The position numbers and the translations under genes are program-made. From contig NZ_LIPN01000068.1 in assembly GCF_001418325.1 (NCBI RefSeq), forward strand, positions 1 through 52,242: a stretch of 52,242 nucleotides of DNA. The letters run 5' to 3'. Of the stretch, positions 25,138 to 33,462 are shown one piece after another (positions within the stretch are counted from its first letter, which is position 1; each line of letters opens with the position of its first letter). Under the pieces are notes generated by a model. That model was not told where the DNA came from and ran no database searches. It was given only the letters and a program-made list of their open reading frames with translations. Source of the stretch: Streptomyces atriruber. Lineage in GTDB: Bacteria > Actinomycetota > Actinomycetes > Streptomycetales > Streptomycetaceae.

Positions 25138-25168
25138 CGGGCCGCCTCTCCGAAGGAGAGACGGCCCG
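25138..25168 (-). terminator. Terminator downstream of the aminotransferase gene
   Basis: CGGGCCG and CGGCCCG form the outer stem and CTCTCC/GGAGAG the inner stem, with one C/A mismatch and a GAA loop. On the minus strand it is followed by TTTCTTCG. It separates the aminotransferase gene from the adenosine deaminase gene. Confidence 0.8.
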
Positions 25169-25193
25169 CACGTTCCTGCCGGACTGCCGGGAT

Positions 25194-26420
25194 TCAGTCG
25201 CGGGCCTCGGCGAGCAGCTTCTGGATCCGCGAGACGCCCTCGACGAGGTCCTCGTCGCCGAGCGCGTACGAAAGGCGCAGGTAGCCCGGCGTCCCGAAGG
25301 CCTCACCAGGAACGACCGCGACCTCGGCCTCCTCCAGGATGAGAGCGGCCAGCTCCACGGAGTCCTGCGGGCGCTTGCCGCGGATCTCCTTGCCGAGCAG
25401 ACCCTTCACCGAGGGGTACGCGTAGAAGGCGCCCTCGGGCTCGGGGCAGACCACGCCCGCGATCTCGTTGAGCATCCGCACGATCGTCTTGCGGCGCCGG
25501 TCGAAGGCCTCGCGCATCTTCTCGACGGCGACCAGGTCACCGGAGACGGCCGCGAGCGCGGCGGCCTGCGCGACGTTCGAGACGTTGGACGTGGCGTGCG
25601 ACTGCAGGTTCGTCGCGGCCTTGACGACGTCCTTCGGGCCGATGATCCAGCCCACCCGCCAGCCGGTCATCGCGTACGTCTTGGCGACGCCGTTGACCAC
25701 GATGCACTTGTCGCGCAGCTCGGGCAGGAGCGCGGGGAGCGAGGTGAACTTCGCGTCTCCGTAGACGAGGTGTTCGTAGATCTCGTCGGTCATGACCCAC
25801 AGGCCGTGCTCGACGGCCCAGCGGCCGATCGCCTCGGCGTCGGCCTGGCTGTAGACGGCGCCCGTCGGGTTGGACGGCGACACGAAGAGCACGACCTTCG
25901 TGCGCTCCGTGCGCGCGGCCTCGAGCTGCTCGACCGAGACGCGGTACTCGGTGGTCTCGTCGGCGACGACCGGGACCGGGACGCCGCCCGCGAGGCGGAT
26001 CGACTCCGGGTACGTCGTCCAGTACGGCGCGGGGACGATGACCTCGTCGCCCGGGTCCAGGATCGCGGCGAACGCTTCGTAGATGGCCTGCTTGCCGCCG
26101 TTGGTCACCAGGATCTGCGACGCGTCGACCTCGTAGCCCGAGTCGCGCAGGGTCTTCGCGGCGATCGCCGCCTTGAGCTCGGGGAGGCCCCCGGCCGGCG
26201 TGTAGCGGTGGAACTTCGGGTTCTTGCAGGCCTCGATGGCCGCTTCGACGATGTAGTCCGGAGTCGGGAAGTCGGGCTCGCCCGCCCCGAAGCCGATCAC
26301 CGGGCGACCGGCGGCCTTGAGGGCCTTGGCCTTGGCGTCGACGGCGAGGGTCGCGGACTCGGAGATCGCGCCGATGCGCGCGGACACCCGGCGCTCGGTC
26401 GGAGAAGTTGCAGCGCTCAT
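25194..26420 (-). CDS. aspC: Pyridoxal-phosphate aminotransferase, aspartate/prephenate type
   Basis: A 408-residue fold-type I aminotransferase of the I-gamma/1A group. It probably exchanges amino groups between aspartate (or prephenate) and 2-oxoglutarate. Visible landmarks are [15 protein letters not shown] near residue 42, [13 protein letters not shown] near 100, [13 protein letters not shown] near 175 with the conserved NPTG, and [17 protein letters not shown] near 240 with the Schiff-base lysine in AKTYAM. An arginine in GYLRLSYAL near the C-terminus binds the alpha-carboxylate. ATG at 26420 fits family length; the 16-residue extension to 26468 lacks support. It is divergent from tRNA-Trp and followed by a strong terminator. 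Confidence 0.93.
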   Translation of the reverse strand: MSAATSPTERRVSARIGAISESATLAVDAKAKALKAAGRPVIGFGAGEPDFPTPDYIVEAAIEACKNPKFHRYTPAGGLPELKAAIAAKTLRDSGYEVDASQILVTNGGKQAIYEAFAAILDPGDEVIVPAPYWTTYPESIRLAGGVPVPVVADETTEYRVSVEQLEAARTERTKVVLFVSPSNPTGAVYSQADAEAIGRWAVEHGLWVMTDEIYEHLVYGDAKFTSLPALLPELRDKCIVVNGVAKTYAMTGWRVGWIIGPKDVVKAATNLQSHATSNVSNVAQAAALAAVSGDLVAVEKMREAFDRRRKTIVRMLNEIAGVVCPEPEGAFYAYPSVKGLLGKEIRGKRPQDSVELAALILEEAEVAVVPGEAFGTPGYLRLSYALGDEDLVEGVSRIQKLLAEARD

Positions 26421-26488
26421 GGCCCCATCGTTCCAGACCCGAAACGCCCCCGGCGGGCGGGTTTCCAAGACCGTCGGAACCCATTCTG

Positions 26489-26518
26489 TTCGACGGGGGG
26501 CCGCGGAGCACGTACACT
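26489..26518 (+). promoter_or_regulatory. Candidate promoter for tRNA-Trp/secE/nusG
   Basis: TTCGAC (26489-26494) and TACACT (26513-26518) have an 18-base spacer. The -10 is close to the Streptomyces consensus, the -35 weak. It lies 84 bases before tRNA-Trp. Confidence 0.4.
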
Positions 26519-26601
26519 CACTGCTCGTTGGCCTTCACCGGCCGCTTCCTCTCTACGCACTCCGTGCACATGGGCGGATGCGGTAGGTTGGGGGAAATCA
26601 A

Positions 26602-26674
26602 AGGGTCGTAGCTCAATTGGTAGAGCACTGGTCTCCAAAACCAGCGGTTGGGGGTTCAAGTCCCTCCGGCCCTG
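26602..26674 (+). tRNA. tRNA-Trp (CCA)
   Basis: 73 bases. The acceptor AGGGTCG pairs with CGGCCCT (one G-T), and the anticodon stem CTGGT/ACCAG encloses loop CTCCAAA, which reads CCA. The T arm is GGGGG-TTCAAGT-CCCTC. It lies 107 bases before secE, as in other actinobacteria. Confidence 0.96.
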
Positions 26675-26781
26675 CTACACGCTCCTTCGCCAGGAAGTGT
26701 GCGCATGTACGTACTGCAATGCACCGCCGTGCGGCTCAACCGGGCGCGGCACGGCCACGACCCGGAATCAGGTGAGGACGA

Positions 26782-27069
26782 GTGACGGACGCCGTGGGCT
26801 CCATCGACATGCCTGATGCCCAGGACGAGGCGCCGGAGTCCAAGAAGAAGGCCCGCAAGGGCGGCAAGCGCGGCAAGAAGGGCCCCTTCGGCCGTCTCGC
26901 GCTCTTCTACCGCCAGATTGTCGCGGAGCTCCGTAAGGTCGTCTGGCCGACTCGCAGTCAGCTCACGACCTACACCACAGTGGTGATTGTCTTCGTCGTC
27001 ATCATGATCGGTCTCGTGACCGTGATTGACTATGGCTTCAGCCACGCTGTCAAGTACATCTTCGGCTGA
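26782..27069 (+). CDS. secE: Preprotein translocase subunit SecE
   Basis: Essential small subunit of the SecYEG protein-conducting channel. The 95-residue product has a charged, Lys-rich N-terminus (about residues 18-36), then the amphipathic SecE helix [20 protein letters not shown] near residues 43-62, and a single membrane helix [20 protein letters not shown]. This is the usual single-span actinobacterial form. The GTG start at 26782 follows a GAGGACGA Shine-Dalgarno-like stretch. nusG follows 77 bases later, and the pair is probably co-transcribed with tRNA-Trp upstream. Confidence 0.96.
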   Translation: MTDAVGSIDMPDAQDEAPESKKKARKGGKRGKKGPFGRLALFYRQIVAELRKVVWPTRSQLTTYTTVVIVFVVIMIGLVTVIDYGFSHAVKYIFG

Positions 27070-27146
27070 GCCGAGAGCGAAGGGCGCCGTTCCCGGCGCC
27101 CCTTTCGCGCGTTCCACCCCTCTGTATCCAGGAAGAAGCAGCCACC

Positions 27147-28043
27147 GTGTCTGACCCGAACCTGAACGACGCCGTCGAGCCTCGCGAAGAGAGCGCGGAG
27201 TCCGTGGAGGACCAGCTCGACATCGTCGAGGCGGCGGACGCCGAGGAGCCGGACCAGGCCGAAGCTGCCGACGCCGCCGCGGGCGAGCCCGCCGAAGAGG
27301 CCGCCATCCACCTGGAGGGCGACGCCGAGGCCGTTGCGGAGTCCGAGGAGGACGAGACCGCCGTCGCCGAGGTCGCCGACGAGGAGCCTGCCGACGAGGC
27401 CGAGCCCGAGGAGGAGGCCGAGCCGGTCGACCCGATCGTGGCCCTCCGCGAGGAGCTCCGCACCCTCCCCGGCGAGTGGTACGTCATCCACACCTACGCC
27501 GGTTACGAGAACCGCGTGAAGACCAACCTCGAGCAGCGCGCCGTCTCGCTCAACGTCGAGGACTTCATCTTCCAGGCCGAGGTGCCGCAGGAAGAGGTCG
27601 CGCAGATCAAGAACGGCGAGCGCAAGACGATCCGCCAGAACAAGCTCCCCGGCTACGTGCTGGTGCGCATGGACCTGACGAACGAGTCCTGGGGCGTCGT
27701 CCGCAACACGCCGGGCGTCACCGGCTTCGTCGGCAACGCCTACGACCCGTACCCGCTGACCCTGGACGAGATCGTCAAGATGCTCGCCCCGGAGGCCGAG
27801 GAGAAGGCCGCCCGCGAGGCCGCCGAGGCCGAGGGCAAGCCGGCTCCGGCCCGCAAGGTCGAGGTCCAGGTGCTCGACTTCGAGGTGGGCGACTCGGTCA
27901 CCGTCACCGACGGTCCGTTCGCGACGCTGCAGGCGACGATCAACGAGATCAACGCCGACTCGAAGAAGGTCAAGGGTCTCGTCGAGATCTTCGGCCGCGA
28001 GACCCCGGTCGAGCTGAGCTTCGACCAGATCCAGAAGAACTGA
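27147..28043 (+). CDS. nusG: Transcription antitermination factor NusG with long acidic N-terminus
   Basis: Elongation factor that binds RNA polymerase and links it to Rho or ribosomes. The NGN domain begins near residue 108 with [20 protein letters not shown]. It contains the [12 protein letters not shown] stretch and ends near [10 protein letters not shown]; the KOW domain is at about residues 245-280 ([19 protein letters not shown], then [18 protein letters not shown]). The first 100 or so residues are almost all Asp, Glu and Ala and are predicted disordered, making the protein 298 residues against about 180 in E. coli; such tails are known in actinobacterial NusG. GTG at 27147 has GGAAGAAG upstream. 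A terminator follows the gene. Confidence 0.96.
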   Translation: MSDPNLNDAVEPREESAESVEDQLDIVEAADAEEPDQAEAADAAAGEPAEEAAIHLEGDAEAVAESEEDETAVAEVADEEPADEAEPEEEAEPVDPIVALREELRTLPGEWYVIHTYAGYENRVKTNLEQRAVSLNVEDFIFQAEVPQEEVAQIKNGERKTIRQNKLPGYVLVRMDLTNESWGVVRNTPGVTGFVGNAYDPYPLTLDEIVKMLAPEAEEKAAREAAEAEGKPAPARKVEVQVLDFEVGDSVTVTDGPFATLQATINEINADSKKVKGLVEIFGRETPVELSFDQIQKN

Positions 28044-28066
28044 CGTTCCCTGGAACACACGCCTCC

Positions 28067-28112
28067 GAACAGGTCAGACGGGCTGTCAAAGCCGGTCTGA
28101 CCTGCTCGGTTT
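28067..28112 (+). terminator. Terminator between nusG and rplK
   Basis: An 18-position stem formed by GAACAGGTCAGACGGGCT and AGCCGGTCTGACCTGCTC, with two mismatches and a GTCAA loop, is followed by GGTTTTT. It should separate secE-nusG from rplKA transcripts, at least partly. Confidence 0.85.
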
Positions 28113-28210
28113 TTAGCCGCGCGACTATACCCGTTATCGTTGTGCGGTATGCCTCCATCCGGATGACTGGATGGTCGGCTGAAAACTCTCACTAGGACCC
28201 GGAGAGAGCA

Positions 28211-28645
28211 ATGCCTCCCAAGAAGAAGAAGGTCACGGGGCTGATCAAGCTCCAGATCCAGGCTGGTGCCGCCAACCCGGCCCCGCCGGTCGGTCCCGCC
28301 CTGGGCCAGCACGGCGTCAACATCATGGAGTTCTGCAAGGCCTACAACGCCGCGACCGAGTCGCAGCGTGGCTGGGTGATCCCGGTGGAGATCACGGTCT
28401 ACGAAGACCGTTCCTTCACCTTCATCACCAAGACGCCGCCGGCCGCCAAGATGATCCTCAAGGCCGCTGGTGTCGAGAAGGGCTCCGGCGAGCCCCACAA
28501 GACCAAGGTCGCCAAGGTCACCGAGGCGCAGATCCGTGAGATCGCGCAGACCAAGATGGAAGACCTCAACGCCAACGACCTGGACGCCGCGTCGAAGATC
28601 ATCGCCGGCACCGCCCGTTCCATGGGCATCACGGTCGAGGGCTGA
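28211..28645 (+). CDS. rplK: 50S ribosomal protein L11
   Basis: Stalk-base protein that binds 23S rRNA helices 43/44, the thiostrepton site, and is needed for RelA activation. The 144-residue product is full-length. It begins [20 protein letters not shown] and has the proline-rich [21 protein letters not shown] of the N-domain. It continues into the rRNA-binding C-domain ending [15 protein letters not shown] at 28211 has GGAGAG upstream. rplA follows after 88 bases. Confidence 0.98.
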
Positions 28646-28733
28646 GCCTCCTCCCCGTCTGACCTTTCTCAGTGGTAGGGCCAAGCGCTGGTCCGAACCA
28701 CGACTCCATACCTGAACCAACACAGGAGCAGAA

Positions 28734-29456
28734 GTGAAGCGCAGCAAGACTCTCCGCGCTGCGGACGCCAAGATCGACCGGGAGAAGCTGTACGCCCCGC
28801 TCGAGGCCGTCCGTCTCGCCAAGGAGACCTCCTCGACCAAGTTCGACGGCACCGTCGAGGTCGCCATGCGTCTGGGTGTCGACCCGCGCAAGGCCGACCA
28901 GATGGTCCGTGGCACCGTGAACCTCCCGCACGGCACCGGCAAGACCGCCCGGGTCCTGGTCTTCGCGACCGGTGACCGTGCTGCGGCCGCGGAAGCCGCT
29001 GGGGCCGACATCGTCGGCGCCGACGAGCTCATCGACGAGGTCGCGAAGGGCCGCCTGGACTTCGACGCCGTCGTCGCCACCCCGGACCTCATGGGCAAGG
29101 TCGGCCGCCTCGGCCGCGTGCTCGGTCCGCGTGGTCTGATGCCGAACCCGAAGACCGGCACCGTGACCCCCGACGTCGTGAAGGCTGTCAACGACATCAA
29201 GGGCGGCAAGATCGAGTTCCGCGTCGACAAGCACTCGAACCTGCACTTCATCATCGGCAAGGTGTCCTTCGACGACACCAAGCTGGTGGAGAACTACGCC
29301 GCGGCCCTGGAGGAGATCCTCCGTCTGAAGCCGTCGGCCGCCAAGGGTCGCTACATCAAGAAGGCCGCCATCACCACCACGATGGGCCCCGGCATTCCGC
29401 TGGACTCGAACCGCACCCGCAACCTCCTCACCGAGGAGGACCCGGCCGCCGTCTGA
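28734..29456 (+). CDS. rplA: 50S ribosomal protein L1
   Basis: L1-stalk protein of the large subunit and, in many bacteria, the translational repressor of its own rplK-rplA mRNA. The 240-residue product is full-length. It contains the family signature [19 protein letters not shown] near residue 122 and [14 protein letters not shown] near residue 159. The GTG start at 28734 has CAGGAG upstream. A strong terminator follows, so rplKA probably forms its own transcript. Confidence 0.98.
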   Translation: MKRSKTLRAADAKIDREKLYAPLEAVRLAKETSSTKFDGTVEVAMRLGVDPRKADQMVRGTVNLPHGTGKTARVLVFATGDRAAAAEAAGADIVGADELIDEVAKGRLDFDAVVATPDLMGKVGRLGRVLGPRGLMPNPKTGTVTPDVVKAVNDIKGGKIEFRVDKHSNLHFIIGKVSFDDTKLVENYAAALEEILRLKPSAAKGRYIKKAAITTTMGPGIPLDSNRTRNLLTEEDPAAV

Positions 29457-29490
29457 ATCTGACGGCAGCCGCGTCGCGTACGCGTTCTGT

Positions 29491-29529
29491 GGACGGGCCC
29501 CGCAACCTTTCGAGGTGCGGGGCCCGTCC
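29491..29529 (+). terminator. Terminator after rplA
   Basis: A perfect 14-bp stem (GGACGGGCCCCGCA with TGCGGGGCCCGTCC) encloses an 11-base loop and is followed by TGTTTGTG. Confidence 0.85.
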
Positions 29530-29613
29530 TGTTTGTGTACAAGCCTTTCGGATAGGTGTGTCAGTGGCCTGCGCTAGCGTGCAGGCTCCATGAATGCCAA
29601 GGGGTGGGACAAC

Positions 29614-30510
29614 ATGAACAGCACGACCATGCGCCGTGCCGGTCTCTCGATCGCGGTGGTCGCCGCGCTGACGGGCCTCACGGCCTGCGGTTCGGGTGAC
29701 TCCTCCGACAAGGCGGACGGGAGCGGCAAGGACAAGGGCGGCATGAACATGAGCCCGATAGCCGCCCTGCGTACGGTCGAGAAGTCGACCGACAAGGCCG
29801 ACACCGCCCGGATCGAGAGCTCCACCACCCTGGGCACGGTGTCCTCCATGGACGCGAAGGGCGTCATGGGCTGGTCCGACGGCATCACCGGCAATGTGAC
29901 GGTGACCTTCACCGGCGGCTCCCAGGCCCAGCAGATGGCGCAGCTCGGCAAGTCGAAGCTCGACTACCGCTATCTGAAGAACGGCTTCTACGCGAACATG
30001 GGCGACAAGTTCGCGGAGCAGGCGGGCGGGGGCAAGCACTGGCTGGAGTACGACTACGCCACGCTGGCCGAGCTGAGCGGCGCCGCGGGCGAGGCCTTCC
30101 AGGACCAGATGCAGAACACCACCCCGAACCAGTCGGTGAAGATGCTGCTGGCCTCCGGTGACGTGAAGCGCGTCGGCGAGGAGGAGGTCCGCGGCACGAA
30201 GGCGACGCACTACTCCGGCAAGGTCGACATCGCCGACTTCACCGCCAAGAGCGCGGACCTGGACGAGGACAAGCTCGCCGAGCTGAAGAAGCAGTTCGAG
30301 CAGGCCGGTCTCAGCACCGAGACGATCGACATCTGGGTCGACGACGAGGACCTGCTGGTCAAGAAGACCGAGAAGGGCGACACGAAGAACGGCACCTTCT
30401 CGCAGACGGCCTACTACAGCGACTACGGCACCGAGCTCTCCGTGGAGAAGCCCCCGGCCTCGGACACCATGAGCTTCAAGGACCTGCTGAACAAGCAGCC
30501 CGCGGTATAA
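29614..30510 (+). CDS. Lipoprotein, LppX/LprG- or LolA-like fold (paralogue 1)
   Basis: A 298-residue exported lipoprotein. The signal peptide has MRR, a hydrophobic core and the lipobox LTGLTAC, with acylated Cys near residue 23. A low-complexity Ser/Asp/Lys/Gly linker follows. The rest shows a long run of alternating polar strands (VTVTFTGG, KLDYRYLKNGFYANM, THYSGKVDIADF, IDIWVDDEDLLVKKTE), consistent with the half-barrel of LolA/LppX-type lipid-binding proteins. ATG at 29614 was chosen because AAGGGGTGGG precedes it; ATG at 29590 would add eight residues without a ribosome-binding site. Fold and lipid binding are inferred. It is a paralogue of the next gene. Confidence 0.8.
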   Translation: MNSTTMRRAGLSIAVVAALTGLTACGSGDSSDKADGSGKDKGGMNMSPIAALRTVEKSTDKADTARIESSTTLGTVSSMDAKGVMGWSDGITGNVTVTFTGGSQAQQMAQLGKSKLDYRYLKNGFYANMGDKFAEQAGGGKHWLEYDYATLAELSGAAGEAFQDQMQNTTPNQSVKMLLASGDVKRVGEEEVRGTKATHYSGKVDIADFTAKSADLDEDKLAELKKQFEQAGLSTETIDIWVDDEDLLVKKTEKGDTKNGTFSQTAYYSDYGTELSVEKPPASDTMSFKDLLNKQPAV

Positions 30511-30607
30511 CTCCTGCGCTGCGCGTCCCACCCCTCAGGTACGCTCGGCGAACAAAGATGTGTCGATCATGTGTTCTTTGTTCGGTTCAGTTCCTAGGGG
30601 TGGGGTC

Positions 30608-31597
30608 ATGACTGTAGGTGTCGTACGTGGACGCAGGGGACGTCAGCGGGCGGCGGGCGCCGTGCTCAGCACCGCGCTGCTCTGTGTCGGCGCGGTGGCC
30701 TGTGGAGGCTCGGACGACAAGTCCGACAACGCGGGGGAGTCGGGGAAGACCCAGTCCCGCTCGCAGGTCACCGAGGTCATCACGGCCGCGTACAAGAAGA
30801 CGTCGGCCGCCAAGTCGGCCAAGGTCAAGATGACGATGTCCACGCCGCCCGGTGAGATGGGCAAGGCAATGGGCGGGGCCGGCGAGATGAAGATGACCGG
30901 CGTCATGGGCTGGGACCCGACCGTCATGGACGTGACGGTCTCGGGCTCCGCGCTCACGGAGGGTGACCCGGAGGCTCCGGAGAAGATCCGGATGCTCTGG
31001 AGCGACAACGTGATGTACATGGACATGGGCGCCAAGGCGGCCAAGGACATGGACGGCAAGCGCTGGGTCAAGATGGACCTCAACTCCATCGCGAAGCAGG
31101 CCGGTGACGACAAGCTCGCCAAGCAGATGACCGGCGGCCTGGACAGCATGAACCAGGACCCGGCGCAGCAGCTCGCGATGCTCCTGGACTCGCCGAACCT
31201 CAAGCACCTGGGCTCCGCGAAGGTCGACGGCGCGCAGACCCAGCGCTACAAGGGCCGGCTCACCGTCAAGGAAATGATGGAGTCCAACGACGGCCTGAAG
31301 GACGTGCTCAGCAAGAGCGAGCGCGACCAGCTCTTCAAGAACATCGAGAAGTCGGGCATCAAGGGCTACGACACCGAGGTCTGGGTCAACGAGGACGACT
31401 ACCCCGTCCGCATGGACATCGACATCAAGACCCCCGAAGGCACGGTGAAGACCTCCCAGACCTTCTCCGACTACGGCTCCGCCACCAAGGTGACGCCGCC
31501 GCCGGCCGGGCAGACCTTCGACATGATGAAGATGTTCGAGGAGCTCGGGAAGCTCGGCAAGGGCGGCTCGGGCGCCGGTTCGGACAGCGCCTTCTGA
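30608..31597 (+). CDS. Lipoprotein, LppX/LprG- or LolA-like fold (paralogue 2)
   Basis: A 329-residue exported lipoprotein with the same plan as the preceding gene: a signal peptide ending in lipobox VGAVAC (Cys near residue 34), a Ser/Asp/Gly linker, then a beta-rich domain. Matching stretches include VKMTMSTP, MYMDMGAKAAKD, NLKHLGSAKVDGAQTQRYKG (compare DVKRVGEEEVRGTKATHYSG in paralogue 1) and EVWVNEDDYPVRM. The ATG at 30608 has AGGGGTGGGG upstream, almost the same ribosome-binding site as the first copy; the longer frame from 30560 is unsupported. The pair lies between rplA and rplJ. A role in lipid or glycolipid transfer across the cell envelope is possible but not shown. Confidence 0.8.
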   Translation: MTVGVVRGRRGRQRAAGAVLSTALLCVGAVACGGSDDKSDNAGESGKTQSRSQVTEVITAAYKKTSAAKSAKVKMTMSTPPGEMGKAMGGAGEMKMTGVMGWDPTVMDVTVSGSALTEGDPEAPEKIRMLWSDNVMYMDMGAKAAKDMDGKRWVKMDLNSIAKQAGDDKLAKQMTGGLDSMNQDPAQQLAMLLDSPNLKHLGSAKVDGAQTQRYKGRLTVKEMMESNDGLKDVLSKSERDQLFKNIEKSGIKGYDTEVWVNEDDYPVRMDIDIKTPEGTVKTSQTFSDYGSATKVTPPPAGQTFDMMKMFEELGKLGKGGSGAGSDSAF

Positions 31598-31603
31598 CCG
31601 GAT

Positions 31604-31633
31604 TTGCTTGCCGCGGACCCGTTCGCGTACTCT
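31604..31633 (+). promoter_or_regulatory. Candidate promoter for rplJ-rplL
   Basis: TTGCTT (31604-31609) and TACTCT (31628-31633) are 18 bases apart, just after the lipoprotein stop. The predicted RNA would have a leader of about 220 bases before rplJ. Confidence 0.5.
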
Positions 31634-31639
31634 TCCACA

Positions 31640-31858
31640 GAAGCCAAAGACCGCTGGTCGTTGCTGTGCTCTCGCAAGAGGGTGCGGCGGCCGAAGGATC
31701 CGCTGAAACGGCGGACGACCCGCGCAGGTGACTGTGGATGTGCTCCTGGATCGCATGCGATTCGGTTGAGCTCACGCCCCGTGCGCCTGCGCCGGGGCGT
31801 TTCGTTTTGTCGGCCCCTTCTGAGCGGTCCTCATCACCCGGAAGGAGGCCGACGCTCT
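31640..31858 (+). ncRNA. Structured rplJ leader, probable L10 autoregulatory region
   Basis: The 220-base untranslated region before rplJ lies in the position of the ribosomal protein L10 leader. Near its 3' end, ACGCCCC (31774-31780) pairs with GGGGCGT (31794-31800), followed by TTCGTTTT, a terminator-like element about 50 bases before the start codon. In other bacteria L10 or the L10(L12)4 complex binds this leader and represses translation; an attenuation step is suggested here by the hairpin. No alignment to the Rfam model could be run. Confidence 0.5.
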
Positions 31859-32389
31859 ATGCCGACGCCCGACAAGGCTGCCGCGGTAGCCGAGCTCACG
31901 GACAAGTTCCGCAGCTCGAACGCCGCCGTGCTGACCGAGTACCGGGGTCTCACCGTGGCCCAGCTCAAGCAGCTGCGCCGTTCCCTCGGTGCGAACTCCG
32001 AGTACGCCGTGGTGAAGAACACGCTGACCAAGATCGCGGCCAACGAGGCCGGGATCGACACGCTGGACGACCTCTTCACGGGTCCGACGGCGGTTGCCTT
32101 CGTCACCGGTGACCCGGTGGAGTCGGCCAAGGGTCTTCGTGACTTCGCCAAGGACAACCCGAACCTCGTCATCAAGGGCGGTGTCCTTGACGGCAAGGCG
32201 CTGTCCGCCGACGAGTTCAAGAAGCTTGCGGACCTCGAGTCCCGCGAGGTTCTGCTCAGCAAGCTGGCCGGTGCCATGAAGGGCAAGCAGTCGCAGGCTG
32301 CCTCTGTCTTCCAGGCGCTGCCCTCGAAGTTCGTCCGCACCGCGGAGGCGCTTCGTGCCAAGCAGGCCGAGCAGGGCGGTGCCGAGTAA
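31859..32389 (+). CDS. rplJ: 50S ribosomal protein L10
   Basis: Stalk protein that anchors L7/L12 dimers to the ribosome and autoregulates its operon. The 176-residue product has the L10 N-domain ([20 protein letters not shown], then [16 protein letters not shown] and [15 protein letters not shown]) and a C-terminal helix for L7/L12 binding ([20 protein letters not shown]). ATG at 31859 has GGAAGGAGG at 31840-31848; the open frame extends upstream through the leader but has no homology there. rplL follows after 111 bases. Confidence 0.97.
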   Translation: MPTPDKAAAVAELTDKFRSSNAAVLTEYRGLTVAQLKQLRRSLGANSEYAVVKNTLTKIAANEAGIDTLDDLFTGPTAVAFVTGDPVESAKGLRDFAKDNPNLVIKGGVLDGKALSADEFKKLADLESREVLLSKLAGAMKGKQSQAASVFQALPSKFVRTAEALRAKQAEQGGAE

Positions 32390-32500
32390 TTCGGCTCGCG
32401 CATTGATCGACGCCCACTAGGGCGACGGTCGCAGCGGGCCCAACGTACGCCCGCCTCCATATACACCCGGCACCAGCCGAATTAGTGGAAGGACGCCATC

Positions 32501-32887
32501 ATGGCGAAGCTGTCCCAGGACGACCTGCTCGCGCAGTTCGAAGAGATGACCCTCATCGAGCTCTCCGAGTTCGTGAAGGCCTTCGAGGAGAAGTTCGACG
32601 TCACCGCCGCCGCTGCCGCGCCGGTCGTCGTCGCCGGTGGTGCCGCTGGTGGCGCCGCCGAGGCCGCCGAGGAGCAGGACGAGTTCGACGTCATCCTCAC
32701 GGGTGCCGGCGACAAGAAGATCCAGGTCATCAAGGTCGTGCGTGAGCTCACCTCGCTGGGCCTGAAGGAGGCCAAGGACCTCGTCGACGGCACCCCGAAG
32801 CCGGTCCTCGAGAAGGTCGCCAAGGACGCCGCGGACAAGGCCAAGGAGGCCCTCGAGGGCGCCGGCGCCTCCGTCGAGGTCAAGTGA
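32501..32887 (+). CDS. rplL: 50S ribosomal protein L7/L12
   Basis: Multi-copy stalk protein that recruits translational GTPases. The 128-residue product has the N-terminal dimer domain ([20 protein letters not shown]), a short Ala/Gly/Val hinge near residues 38-55 and the globular C-domain with [20 protein letters not shown], which contains the factor-binding lysines. ATG at 32501 has TGGAAGGA upstream. A terminator-like hairpin follows at 32952. Confidence 0.98.
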   Translation: MAKLSQDDLLAQFEEMTLIELSEFVKAFEEKFDVTAAAAAPVVVAGGAAGGAAEAAEEQDEFDVILTGAGDKKIQVIKVVRELTSLGLKEAKDLVDGTPKPVLEKVAKDAADKAKEALEGAGASVEVK

Positions 32888-32951
32888 CCTCACGAGTCGT
32901 CTGACTCTCTTTCCCGTACGTACGGCGTAACGCTGTAACGCACGGGCCGCC

Positions 32952-32983
32952 AAAGGCGATCACCCAAGTGGGTGGTCGCCTTT
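32952..32983 (+). terminator. Attenuator/terminator between rplL and rpoB
   Basis: AAAGGCGATCACCC pairs with GGGTGGTCGCCTTT over 14 positions with one G-T wobble and an AAGT loop, followed by CGGCG rather than a long U-run. In other bacteria a partial terminator at this site lowers rpoBC expression relative to rplJL. Confidence 0.75.
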
Positions 32984-33270
32984 CGGCGTTCTCGGGCGCT
33001 CCCGCGAAGGGTGCCTTGCGATGTCGGTCCCGACGAGTATGGTGATCTTCGTTGTGCCTCCGGACGGCCCGTGACGGTGACGAGCTCGGAGTGATGTCGG
33101 GGCAGGGGGGCCTTGACGAACCGCACGCAGCGCGCAATTCTCAGGACGCGTCGTGACAACGATCCGGATCCGAGGCATGGATCGGCGGCGAAGAGGGCAG
33201 TATCGATGTGCATCGAGGGCGTGGCTTGCAGCAGGGGTTGAGAACAACGAGGGTCTTCAAAAACCCGCAC
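32984..33270. other. Gene-free leader stretch upstream of rpoB
   Basis: No frame with homology and no further hairpin of note is seen here. Together with the flanking elements it makes a 575-base gap between rplL and rpoB, large enough for independent control of rpoBC. Confidence 0.5.
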
Positions 33271-33299
33271 TGGACATCAGTGGGCCGAGTGGCTACACT
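33271..33299 (+). promoter_or_regulatory. Candidate vegetative promoter of rpoBC
   Basis: TGGACA (33271-33276) and TACACT (33294-33299) have a 17-base spacer, close to the consensus for the principal sigma factor. It would give rpoB a leader of about 155 bases. Confidence 0.6.
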
Positions 33300-33462
33300 G
33301 ACCCTTTGCGCTGCCTGTTAGCTGCCTCCTGCCCGTCACCAGGGGCATGCCCATGCTTGAGCACTGTGGACCGGACTCTCCCTGACCTGGGATGTCTGTC
33401 TCTGTGTCCAGCCTGGGACCGGTACGCGCGTAGTGAGTCCGAGCCCTCGGAAGGACCCCCTC

